DNA from: an uncultured Prevotella sp.
Lineage (GTDB): Bacteria; Bacteroidota; Bacteroidia; Bacteroidales; Bacteroidaceae
Length of the DNA stretch: 13,149 nucleotides
Direction: 5' to 3'
Assembly: GCA_934203355.1 (NCBI GenBank)
Contig: CAKPZC010000059.1
Coordinates: 1 to 13,149, forward strand
Of this stretch, positions 1 through 7,115 are shown piece by piece; position 1 is the first letter of the stretch; each line of letters opens with the position of its first letter. The position numbers and the translations under genes are program-made. The notes under the pieces were generated by a model. It saw only the letters and a program-made list of their open reading frames with translations, searched no databases and was not told where the DNA came from.

Positions 1-240
1 GCCAAGCAAACTGCCATAATGTTGACAGCCACAATAGTCATGAGCATATGGTTATTAATAGAAATAGGCTTTCATCTGATTGCTATAAATGCCGATACCG
101 ACATGTGGTTTGTGTACTACTATGGTGGTGGCACAGGAGCCTTCATTGGTGTGGCTGTTGCATGGTGGATTTACCAAAAGATGCAAAAGACCAATGACGA
201 AATGATAAAGCAGATTGAGGAGATTTCCAAAGAGCAATAA
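1..240 (+). CDS. C-terminal part of a small two-helix membrane protein (5'-partial)
   Basis: The reading frame is open from base 1 to the TAA at 238-240, and the first ATG is at 19. The upstream codons are also open, so the gene probably begins outside the window, although a 73-residue protein from the ATG at 19 is possible. Two hydrophobic segments are visible (about residues 2-24 and 34-50 counted from the ATG), joined by a short loop with an aromatic and Gly-rich stretch (WFVYYYGGG). They are followed by a charged helix rich in Lys and Glu that probably lies in the cytoplasm. I do not recognise the family and assign no function. A 149-base gap and a candidate promoter separate it from the next gene, so the two are probably independent units. 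Confidence 0.55.
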   Translation, partial: AKQTAIMLTATIVMSIWLLIEIGFHLIAINADTDMWFVYYYGGGTGAFIGVAVAWWIYQKMQKTNDEMIKQIEEISKEQ

Positions 241-302
241 ATAAAAAGAAAAAGCCCAATATCTTCCATAGCCTTTAAAACAGAGCGAAGTGTGGGTATA
301 AA

Positions 303-350
303 TAATTTTGTACAAAGACTTTGGCATACGATTTTTTGTTTGTAACTTAG
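303..350 (+). promoter_or_regulatory. Candidate promoter(s) for the LOG-family gene
   Basis: Two overlapping Bacteroidota-type candidates are visible. The first is a perfect -7 element TAATTTTG at 303-310 without a matching -33 TTTG. It would start RNA near 314 and place the whole inverted repeat in the leader. The second is TTTG at 320-323 followed after 19 bases by TAACTTAG at 343-350, a one-mismatch -7 element at good spacing. It would start RNA near 354, inside the loop of the inverted repeat. The sequence alone cannot decide between them. Confidence 0.4.
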
Positions 351-379
351 CGTTTTTAATTTGCTAAGTTACAAACAAA
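335..379. repeat. 17-bp perfect inverted repeat upstream of the LOG-family gene
   Basis: The left arm TTTGTTTGTAACTTAGC (335-351) and the right arm (363-379) are exact reverse complements, separated by an 11-base AT-rich loop (352-362). The structure ends 10 bases before the ATG at 390. It is AT-rich and is not followed by a T-run on either strand, so it is a poor intrinsic terminator. It could be a leader hairpin that affects translation, an operator dyad overlapping the promoter, or one copy of a dispersed palindromic repeat. Confidence 0.8.
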
Positions 380-389
380 TAGAATTAGA

Positions 390-920
390 ATGAAAATTAC
401 AGTATTCTGCTCTGCCAACGAGCACATCGACTCCAATTATTTTCGTATGACAGAGGAATTTGGCCGATGGATGGCCGAGAACCACCACGACCTTATATTC
501 GGAGGAACAAACCAAGGACTAATGAACTGCATAGCCAAGGCCGTACATGAAGGTGGCGGACGTGTCATTGGTGTTGTGCCGTCGCTTGTGGAGAAAGGAG
601 GACGAATGTCTGACTATATCGACATTCACTTCCCTACCGACAATCTTGCCGATCGCAAGAGTCTGATGATTGAACAATGCGATGTGGTGGTAGCTCTGCC
701 AGGCGGTGTTGGCTCACTTGACGAAATATTTTGCGTGGCAGCTTCGAAATGTATTGGCTATCACTCCAAAAAGGTAATCCTCTACAACATGAATGGATTT
801 TGGAACGCCCTCATTGCCTTAATGGATGATCTCGACAATAAGGGAATGATACGTGGAGATTGGCACAACATGATCGAGGTGGCTAATGACTTTGAAGAAC
901 TGAAAGCAAAACTTCAATAA
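390..920 (+). CDS. LOG-family protein (putative nucleoside-5'-monophosphate phosphoribohydrolase)
   Basis: The 176-residue product matches the short LOG (Lonely Guy) family, Rossmann-fold enzymes that hydrolyse N6-modified or plain AMP to free base and ribose 5-phosphate. Visible motifs are an N-terminal strand ITVFCSA (3-9), the nucleotide-binding loop GGTNQGLM (38-45), the Arg-Lys pair of DRKSLM (88-93), and the signature PGGVGSLDE (104-112) with the catalytic Glu112. The signature usually reads PGGxGTxxE, and here the Thr is Ser, a conservative change. The length fits bacterial cytosolic members. In plants LOG activates cytokinins. The substrate in Bacteroidota is not clear, and a nucleotide salvage role is inference. 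The gene stands alone between its own promoter region and a terminator shared with the convergent secA. Confidence 0.9.
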   Translation: MKITVFCSANEHIDSNYFRMTEEFGRWMAENHHDLIFGGTNQGLMNCIAKAVHEGGGRVIGVVPSLVEKGGRMSDYIDIHFPTDNLADRKSLMIEQCDVVVALPGGVGSLDEIFCVAASKCIGYHSKKVILYNMNGFWNALIALMDDLDNKGMIRGDWHNMIEVANDFEELKAKLQ

Positions 921-954
921 ACGAAAAGCACACTTTGTATTGGCATAGTCTAAA

Positions 955-1006
955 AAAACGGAGGCAACAATCATTTCAAAAAAGAAATGGCTGTTGCCTC
1001 CGTTTT
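955..1006. terminator. Bidirectional intrinsic terminator between the LOG gene and secA
   Basis: The left arm AAAACGGAGGCAACA (955-969) pairs perfectly with 992-1006. The stem continues through one A-C mismatch and a T-G wobble into six more pairs (972-977 with 984-989), closed by an A6 loop. An A-run lies on the left (952-958) and a T-run on the right (1003-1006), so the hairpin can terminate transcription on either strand. It lies 34 bases after the LOG stop codon and 19 bases after the secA stop codon. Confidence 0.93.
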
Positions 1007-1025
1007 ATATTTATATTAGTTGCTA

Positions 1026-4000
1026 TTATGCGTTAGGCTGCTGAGCCTCCTCCTGTCGCTGCATTTCAGGAATCTGTCCACGCATAAGGATACTACATGT
1101 GCGGTTGTTCATGTCGTTAACCATCGAGTCAAAGAGTTTAGCACTCTCGAGCTTGAAGATAAGCAACGGATCCTTCTGTTCGTACGAAGCGTTCTGCACA
1201 CTATGACGCAACTCATCAAGCAAACGCAGATTCTCTTTCCAAGCGTCGTCGATAATATGGAGCATCACGGTACGCTCAAACTGCTTCACAACATCCTTGC
1301 CCTCTGTGCGATATGCCTCCTTGAGATTGCAAGGAATATTATATACGCGCTTGCTATCAGTGATGGGCACCATGATACGCTCATAAATTGCGCCCTGGTT
1401 TTCCTCTACTTCCTTAATGATAGGCCATGCTACAGACTCTATGCGGTCGGTCTTGCGCTTGAACGTTGCCATTGCGTCCTGGAAGGCACGCTCCTCAAGG
1501 TCGGCACGTTTAGTGGCATCAAACTCCTGCTCTGTGAATGGACACTCCATGGCGAGAACCTTAAGGAACTGCTCGCGGCAACCCTCAAAGTCGTTGGTCT
1601 CGATGATGTTCACCACACGGTCCCAAATAACATTAGTGATGTCCATACCGATGCGCTCACCCATGAGAGCATGGCGACGCTTCTCGTAGATTACGGTGCG
1701 CTGCTTGTTCATCACATCGTCGTATTCGAGCAAGTGCTTACGTATACCGAAGTTGTTCTCCTCAACCTTCTTCTGAGCGCGCTCGATACTCTTCGAAATC
1801 ATCGGGTTCTCAATACGGTCGCCCTCCTGGAATCCAAGTTTGTCCATGAGGCTTGCAATACGCTCTGATGCGAACAGACGCATGAGCTTATCCTCAAGCG
1901 AAACGTAGAATACAGAGCTACCCGGGTCGCCCTGACGTCCAGCACGTCCACGAAGCTGACGGTCAACACGACGGCTCTCATGGCGTTCTGTACCAATAAT
2001 AGCAAGACCACCAGCATCCTTTACCTCTTTTGTTAGCTTGATGTCGGTACCACGACCAGCCATATTAGTGGCGATGGTCACAGCTCCGAGCATACGCTCC
2101 TCCTTATGCTTATTACCATCCTCGTCCTCGATAATGGTCATTCCCATTGTGCTGCGTCCTGCCTCTGCTACGATGTCAGCCTCCTTCTTGTGAAGCTTGG
2201 CATTAAGTACCTGATGTGGAATCTTGCGCATAGTAAGCATCTTGGAAATAAGCTCCGAAATCTCAACCGACGTTGTACCCACAAGCACTGGACGTCCACT
2301 GTTTCTCATCTCTACGATTTCTTCGATAACAGCAGCATACTTCTCGCGTGCAGTCTTGTAAACACGGTCGTCAAGGTCCTTACGCAGGATAGGACGATTG
2401 GTTGGAATCTCTACTACATCGAGTTTATAGATATCCCAGAACTCGCCAGCTTCGGTAGAAGCAGTACCAGTCATACCAGACAGTTTGTGGTACATACGGA
2501 AGTAGTTCTGCAGAGTGATGGTAGCGAATGTCTGTGTGGCAGCCTCAACACGCACGTGCTCCTTTGCCTCAACAGCCTGATGCAAGCCATCGCTCCAACG
2601 ACGTCCTTCCATGATACGACCAGTTTGCTCGTCGACAATCTTCACCTCTCCATCCATAACAACATACTCATCGTCCTTATTGAACATGGTGTATGCCTTA
2701 AGCAACTGCTGAAGAGTGTGAACACGTTCTGACTGCACTGCATAGTGATTGAGCAAGTCGTCCTTCTTGTCAAGACGCAGCTGGTCGTCGAGTCCTGTTT
2801 CTGTTTCAAGAGCAGAAAGCTGAGATGTGATATCAGGAAGCACGAACAACTCGCTGTCGTTTACCTGATTTGCAAGCCAAGCTGTACCCTTGTCGGTGAG
2901 GTCACAACTATTGAGTTTTTCGTCAACAACGAAGAAGAGTGGCTCCACAGCCTCAGGCATGCGACGGTTGTTGTTCTCCATATAGAACTCCTCTGTCTTG
3001 AGCATACCCGCCTTGATACCCTCTTCCGAAAGATATTTGATGAGCGGTTTGTTCTTAGGCAGAGCCTTATGCGAACGATATAGGGCAATGAATCCTTCGT
3101 CAAGTTTCTTCTGGTCGCCCGTCTTTTGTCCCTCATTGATGAGCTGTTTTGCCTCAGCGAGATATTGTGTAGCGAGCTTACGCTGTACGTCAACGAGTCG
3201 CTCAACAAGCGGTTGATACTCCTCAAACATCTGGTCGTCGCCCTTGGCTACTGGACCTGATATAATAAGCGGTGTACGTGCGTCGTCAATAAGCACCGAG
3301 TCAACCTCGTCGACAATGGCATAATTGTGCTTGCGCTGCACCAGGTCGGCAGGCGATGTTGCCATATTGTCGCGAAGATAGTCGAAACCAAATTCGTTGT
3401 TTGTTCCAAAAGTGATGTCAGCCATATAGGCACGACGACGCTCAGGAGAGTTTGGACGGTGCTTGTCGATACAATCCACCGAGAGTCCATTAAACATATA
3501 GAGCGGTCCCATCCACTCAGAGTCACGCTTTGCAAGGTAGTCGTTAACAGTTACCACATGAACGCCATTGCCTGTCAAAGCATTGAGGAATACTGGGAGT
3601 GTAGACACAAGGGTCTTACCCTCACCAGTAGCCATCTCGGCAATTTTACCCTGATGAAGCACAATACCACCAAAGAGCTGAACGTCATAGTGCACCATTT
3701 CCCACTTGAGGTCGTTGCCGCCTGCTGTCCAGTGGTTATGATAGATAGCCTTGTCGCCATCAATGGTGATGAAATCGTTCTTGGGATTCTGTGCAAGCTG
3801 CAAGTCGAATTCTGTAGCAGTCACTACAGTCTCCTCGTTCTCAGCAAAACGGCGTGCTGTATCTTTGACGATAGAGAATGCCACAGGCATGATTTCGTCA
3901 AGAGCCTTTTCATAGAGGTCGAGCACCTCCTTTTCGAGTTTATCGATAGCATTAAATATCGACTCACGCTCGTCAATCGGGGTTTCTTCAATCTTAGCCT

Positions 4001-4208
4001 TTAGCTCGGCTATCTTCTCTTTCTGCTCTTTGGCTGAGTTCTGCACATACTGCTGTAGTTCCTTCGTGCGCGCACGCAGTTCGTCGTTGCTCAGTTTCTG
4101 AATCTCGGGATAAGCTTCCTTCACCTTGTTTACGAGAGGCTGTATGAGCTTCATGTCCTTTGACGACTTGTTGCCGAACAAAGACTGTAGAAATTTGTTG
4201 AAATTCAT
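1026..4208 (-). CDS. secA: Preprotein translocase ATPase SecA
   Basis: This is the motor ATPase that pushes unfolded preproteins through SecYEG. It is 1060 residues long. Visible in order: N-terminal [10 protein letters not shown]; Walker A GEGKT (195-199); Walker B-type VDEVDS (299-304); a large insertion at about 340-415, as in other Bacteroidota SecA; SGMTGTA (577-583); GTTSVEIS (644-651); [10 protein letters not shown] (715-724); the helicase motif [15 protein letters not shown] (751-765); and the helical-scaffold segment [15 protein letters not shown] (990-1004). Two oddities stand out. The protein stops at QEEAQQPNA without the Cys-rich SEC-C zinc-binding tail found in many SecA proteins. 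There is also a charged insertion of about 20 residues (about 686-707) just before the conserved [13 protein letters not shown]. The start is supported by a typical SecA N-terminus and an A-rich upstream region. It lies 122 bases after the phosphatase-like gene and may be co-transcribed with it. Confidence 0.98.
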   Translation of the reverse strand: MNFNKFLQSLFGNKSSKDMKLIQPLVNKVKEAYPEIQKLSNDELRARTKELQQYVQNSAKEQKEKIAELKAKIEETPIDERESIFNAIDKLEKEVLDLYEKALDEIMPVAFSIVKDTARRFAENEETVVTATEFDLQLAQNPKNDFITIDGDKAIYHNHWTAGGNDLKWEMVHYDVQLFGGIVLHQGKIAEMATGEGKTLVSTLPVFLNALTGNGVHVVTVNDYLAKRDSEWMGPLYMFNGLSVDCIDKHRPNSPERRRAYMADITFGTNNEFGFDYLRDNMATSPADLVQRKHNYAIVDEVDSVLIDDARTPLIISGPVAKGDDQMFEEYQPLVERLVDVQRKLATQYLAEAKQLINEGQKTGDQKKLDEGFIALYRSHKALPKNKPLIKYLSEEGIKAGMLKTEEFYMENNNRRMPEAVEPLFFVVDEKLNSCDLTDKGTAWLANQVNDSELFVLPDITSQLSALETETGLDDQLRLDKKDDLLNHYAVQSERVHTLQQLLKAYTMFNKDDEYVVMDGEVKIVDEQTGRIMEGRRWSDGLHQAVEAKEHVRVEAATQTFATITLQNYFRMYHKLSGMTGTASTEAGEFWDIYKLDVVEIPTNRPILRKDLDDRVYKTAREKYAAVIEEIVEMRNSGRPVLVGTTSVEISELISKMLTMRKIPHQVLNAKLHKKEADIVAEAGRSTMGMTIIEDEDGNKHKEERMLGAVTIATNMAGRGTDIKLTKEVKDAGGLAIIGTERHESRRVDRQLRGRAGRQGDPGSSVFYVSLEDKLMRLFASERIASLMDKLGFQEGDRIENPMISKSIERAQKKVEENNFGIRKHLLEYDDVMNKQRTVIYEKRRHALMGERIGMDITNVIWDRVVNIIETNDFEGCREQFLKVLAMECPFTEQEFDATKRADLEERAFQDAMATFKRKTDRIESVAWPIIKEVEENQGAIYERIMVPITDSKRVYNIPCNLKEAYRTEGKDVVKQFERTVMLHIIDDAWKENLRLLDELRHSVQNASYEQKDPLLIFKLESAKLFDSMVNDMNNRTCSILMRGQIPEMQRQEEAQQPNA

Positions 4209-4280
4209 TGTATATTTTGTTTTTGTTTTATGCTTGTTTGTGAAATTGGGTGTAAAATTACTAATTTTTTTCCAAATACC

Positions 4281-4316
4281 GCCACTTTGCCACCTGTAAA
4301 GCAGTCAAAGTGTGGC
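4281..4316. other. Imperfect hairpin in the secA leader
   Basis: GCCACTTTG (4281-4289) can pair with CAAAGTGTGGC (4306-4316), leaving a two-base bulge. In the direction of secA transcription it lies about 70 bases before the start codon, in the 122-base gap after the phosphatase-like gene, and no U-run follows directly. It could slow or attenuate read-through into secA, or stabilise a processed 5' end. This is weak, single-sequence evidence. I find no ATG-initiated leader peptide in this gap. A near-consensus -7 element (TAATTTTA on the minus strand, 4253-4260) lacks a well-spaced -33 partner. Confidence 0.3.
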
Positions 4317-4330
4317 TTTTATGTGGAATC

Positions 4331-5689
4331 TTATCTTAATGGAGCCACAGAACAAGCATTTGGCGCACGTATACGTATTGCCTTTGCGATAGTCGGAGCT
4401 ATACGGTCAACTGTCGCAGGTGTAGTGACGCGCTGAGGTTTCACTCCTGCTCCATAAAGAATAATGGGGAAGGGTATGAAAGCCGCACGCGAGAAAAAGC
4501 TTTCGTTATTATCTTCATTTACAATCTGCCATCCTGGAGCTGTCTCTATAATAAGATCGCCACTTACCGATGGGCTGTATGGACTTGTCGACACGCTACG
4601 CACGCCTGCCGACTGTATCAATAGTTCCTTCGAACGGGTTATAACATCAGAGTAGCTGACATGACGCTGTTCAAGGAGCTGACGATCAAGGTATATCTGA
4701 TTGTGGAAACATGTCTCCACATATTTTGCCTGTCCGTATATTGCTCCAAGATACATATTAAGGAGTGTGGCTGTGCGATTTATATAGACAGTGCCAGTGG
4801 GTATACGGAATCGCTGGTAGTCAACTCTCTGTTCGTCAATATAGCCTGTACTTGTAAGTACAAACATCACGTGGTCCGACCCAACTTTTGTTTCTATTCG
4901 CTTTATTAGAGAAGCAATCGTACGGTCGAGACTCACATAAATATTTTCCATCTCCGACTGCCATATAGTAGCGTCAGTACCTTTTGCCGACAAAGTCACC
5001 GACAACATGTCGGGAGTATTGTCGTTGCCCATGCCCATACTATTGACACAGGCAACCGACATCTCTGCCACTGCATCGTTGCCCGTAGTCTGCGACTTGC
5101 GCGAAGTATTATTACGGCTGCGCACAAACGCCTGTGCACTCTTGGAATAATAGTTGGATGTAAACCACTGGTTTTCCTTTTCGTTAAGCCAGAAGGCTCC
5201 ATCAGCGGCATGTCCCGCCGATAGCACTGCCGCATCCTTATCTTGAGCCACAGCATAGACTATAGCTGAGCCCTTGGTCGAGATTTTCAACTCGTCGCCT
5301 ACAGTTGAAGTAGCCATCTTTTGTGGCGATGTGCCGTAAATCTCGTCATCGGTACACATCACCGGACGCAATGTATTGCGGTCGAGCCATTGTGTGCCAA
5401 CTATATTATTATAATGTGGAGTTGTGCCTGTAGCAATAGAGGCTATGGCTGAAGCACGGTCGACAGGCGAGAAAGGGTAGCTTGCTGCCTCGTAGACACA
5501 ACCATGCTGAAGCAGACGCTTGAAACCGTCATCACCATAGAGCGGCGAGAAATGCTCAATATAGTCGGTACGCAATTGGTCGACGGCAATATTTACAACC
5601 AACCTTGGGGCTGGCTGTAGACTTTGTGCCGAGAGCTCAATTCCGCTGAGCAACGTTAGCAATATTATTGCAGATAAGTGTCTGTTCAT
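4331..5689 (-). CDS. Exported alkaline-phosphatase-superfamily protein, probably catalytically dead
   Basis: The product has 452 residues. It has a signal peptide (hydrophobic 7-17, likely cleavage after LSA at 19-21), so it is probably periplasmic. The fold is recognisable from segments resembling PafA-type phosphatases: VVNIAVDQLRTDYIEHF (31-47), ATGTTPHYNNIVGTQWLDR (86-104), AVLSAGHAADGAFW (154-167), DMLSVTLSAKGTDATIWQ (227-244), and near the C-terminus SGDLIIETAPGW (376-387) and a DRIAPTIAKAI segment (428-438). By my alignment from memory, only the first Asp (37) of the metal-binding set remains. The nucleophile Thr region reads SPVDRAS, the Asn after the TGTTP motif is Thr99, the DxxxH motif is lost, the TADHG motif is TSTGY, and the last His is gone. 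The ATG begins two bases after the stop codon of the Lnb-like gene, which suggests translational coupling. The function is unknown. A binding or scaffold role is inference. Confidence 0.85.
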   Translation of the reverse strand: MNRHLSAIILLTLLSGIELSAQSLQPAPRLVVNIAVDQLRTDYIEHFSPLYGDDGFKRLLQHGCVYEAASYPFSPVDRASAIASIATGTTPHYNNIVGTQWLDRNTLRPVMCTDDEIYGTSPQKMATSTVGDELKISTKGSAIVYAVAQDKDAAVLSAGHAADGAFWLNEKENQWFTSNYYSKSAQAFVRSRNNTSRKSQTTGNDAVAEMSVACVNSMGMGNDNTPDMLSVTLSAKGTDATIWQSEMENIYVSLDRTIASLIKRIETKVGSDHVMFVLTSTGYIDEQRVDYQRFRIPTGTVYINRTATLLNMYLGAIYGQAKYVETCFHNQIYLDRQLLEQRHVSYSDVITRSKELLIQSAGVRSVSTSPYSPSVSGDLIIETAPGWQIVNEDNNESFFSRAAFIPFPIILYGAGVKPQRVTTPATVDRIAPTIAKAIRIRAPNACSVAPLR

Positions 5690-5691
5690 TA

Positions 5692-6894
5692 TTATTGTTT
5701 TCTTGATTTATAAATCTTATACGTATTTCTGAGTAGCAAAGATAATGCCACAATTTCCATCCCCTCGGCATACGACTGTACAAAGCTTCCTACCAACATC
5801 AGTATCAAGCACACCGTAAGCAGGATTGTCCACGTAGACACTCTCCGTTTGCGCAGGGCTTTTGTTGCTGGATAGACAGCCACAAGGGCGAGGGGATTGA
5901 GCAGCAATATCTGTAGATTAAGACTAACAGTGGGATGTTGAGAGAACACCATCGCCAACAGTATAAGTCCACAGACACCACATACCAACATCAACAGCAT
6001 GTCCAACCACCACAAGTTAGCCCCACTTGCCATCTCAAATCCTGTAGCAACCACCACAACAAGGACTATCAACACCATGCACACAAGTGGCGAGACAGGA
6101 ATTCCATCACTACCCACCCCATTGACGTGGGGCAATATCCAAGTATCCGAGGTGACGAGTTGTCTAACTGCGCCATTGGGAGTCGTTATTGTTGCATGTG
6201 CAAAATCCTCAGCAAGACGCTCTGGCAAGAATTGCTGCTCACTTCGCGAGGTTGACATATCGGCTTTTACACCGAGCAACATGTCGTTTCCGAAACGTGC
6301 CCACCTATGTGTCTCGTTATACTGATGAATCATCTTGCGAAAGGTAAGCCCTTCAACTGCGACTCCCTTATAATTCACCTTGCCTTGTATGTGCGACACA
6401 AGAATGTCGCGTGCACGTGTCGTACAGTTGTCGTAGAAATAATTATATCGATAAACCTTATTCTCGGGCTGATAGTTGCGGTCAATTGCCTCAACAATAG
6501 CCATCTTTTCACTGGGTGTCAGGTTGAGCACCTGTTGACGCACACCGCAACCAGACGGAGCATAATGCGATGCAAAATCATCAAAATACTCTATACCCAT
6601 TTCGTAATCAGTAAGACCGAAAACGAAGCGAAGCACAAAATATGGCTTGCAGAATGAGAACATTCCATAGTTGACAGCGAGGTCTGTACCACGCTTAAAG
6701 TCACGATAACGTATGGCTGTATGTCCATATAGGCTATATACACTCGGGCGAGGGCCACAGGTGAGCAGACTTATCTCCACGGAATCCATGTCTGCCAACG
6801 CCGCAGAGGTCTGGCAGAAAGCTGGCTCGTTATTTGTTAATAACAGGAAAAATGCCAGCATCGTATGCATTAAAAATCTTTTAAACCGTTTCAC
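5692..6894 (-). CDS. lnb: Lnb-like (DUF4105) membrane protein, putative lipoprotein N-acyltransferase
   Basis: The frame is open from a GTG at 6921 (409 residues). I prefer the GTG at 6894 (400 residues) because it gives an N-terminus with KRFKRF followed by a hydrophobic stretch, a plausible signal peptide. The ATG at 6870 is the other option. In the 409-residue numbering, the periplasmic domain spans about 45-270 and carries SLYGHTAIRY (His67) and YDNCTTRARDIL (Cys166), a Cys/His pair like that of NlpC/P60-type folds. Four or five membrane helices follow (about 277-294, 304-325, 335-352, 363-382 and perhaps 386-400). This architecture fits the family formerly called DUF4105, now named after Lnb, which I recall as the Bacteroides enzyme that N-acylates the lipoprotein N-terminal Cys. 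It heads the minus-strand block and is almost fused to the phosphatase-like gene. The specific activity is inferred from family membership. Confidence 0.8.
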   Translation of the reverse strand: MKRFKRFLMHTMLAFFLLLTNNEPAFCQTSAALADMDSVEISLLTCGPRPSVYSLYGHTAIRYRDFKRGTDLAVNYGMFSFCKPYFVLRFVFGLTDYEMGIEYFDDFASHYAPSGCGVRQQVLNLTPSEKMAIVEAIDRNYQPENKVYRYNYFYDNCTTRARDILVSHIQGKVNYKGVAVEGLTFRKMIHQYNETHRWARFGNDMLLGVKADMSTSRSEQQFLPERLAEDFAHATITTPNGAVRQLVTSDTWILPHVNGVGSDGIPVSPLVCMVLIVLVVVVATGFEMASGANLWWLDMLLMLVCGVCGLILLAMVFSQHPTVSLNLQILLLNPLALVAVYPATKALRKRRVSTWTILLTVCLILMLVGSFVQSYAEGMEIVALSLLLRNTYKIYKSRKQ

Positions 6895-6898
6895 GATG

Positions 6899-6906
6899 CA
6901 AAAATA
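6899..6906 (-). promoter_or_regulatory. Consensus -7 element for the lnb-phosphatase-secA block
   Basis: The minus strand reads TATTTTTG, a perfect TAnnTTTG. No TTTG lies about 20 bases upstream. RNA would start near 6895, directly at the GTG at 6894. The mRNA would then be almost leaderless, or translation would start at the ATG at 6870 after a leader of about 25 bases. Either way the GTG at 6921 would lie outside the transcript. Confidence 0.5.
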
Positions 6907-6951
6907 ACTTATATTTCTCACTTATCGTGCCTTTATTTCGTTTTTTTTCGA

Positions 6952-6959
6952 TAATTTTG
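6952..6959 (+). promoter_or_regulatory. Consensus -7 element for the outer-membrane-protein block
   Basis: TAATTTTG matches TAnnTTTG exactly. Upstream only imperfect -33 candidates exist (TTTA at 6932-6935, spacing 16). RNA would start near 6963 and give a leader of about 150 bases before the ATG at 7116. The leader contains a small AAAAAG/CTTTTT hairpin (6974-6988) and otherwise nothing I recognise. The translation start is preceded by an unusually good purine-rich site for this group, AAAAGGA at 7101-7107. Confidence 0.45.
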
Positions 6960-7115
6960 CAACCAATTATTTAAAAAAGGGGCTTTTTAGTCCTTCCGAG
7001 GCTACATGACGTATATTATATATAAGGTGTATTAAATAAACGACATGACATACAGACTTTTTTGCGTCACTTAACCTCACCAAATGAAAGATAGAAAAAC
7101 AAAAGGATTTATAAA

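Noticed and set aside
55..327. A 90-codon minus-strand frame opposite the first partial gene
   Set aside because: It is antisense to a membrane-protein frame, so its hydrophobicity is partly a reflection, and its start region has no supporting signal.
335..379. The 17-bp dyad as an intrinsic terminator for the first gene
   Set aside because: The stem is AT-rich and is not followed by a T-run in the plus direction, nor in the minus direction.
1020..1868. A 282-codon open frame antisense to secA
   Set aside because: It lies wholly opposite strongly conserved secA coding sequence. The predicted protein has no family signature, and its start overlaps the terminator side of the gene.
2106..4004. 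Further long antisense frames over secA (2106-2732 and 3327-4004)
   Set aside because: They mirror the codon structure of secA and show no recognisable domain or ribosome site of their own.
6960..7115. Possible riboswitch in the long leader of the barrel gene
   Set aside because: I see only a minimal AAAAAG/CTTTTT hairpin and no conserved riboswitch motif that I recognise.
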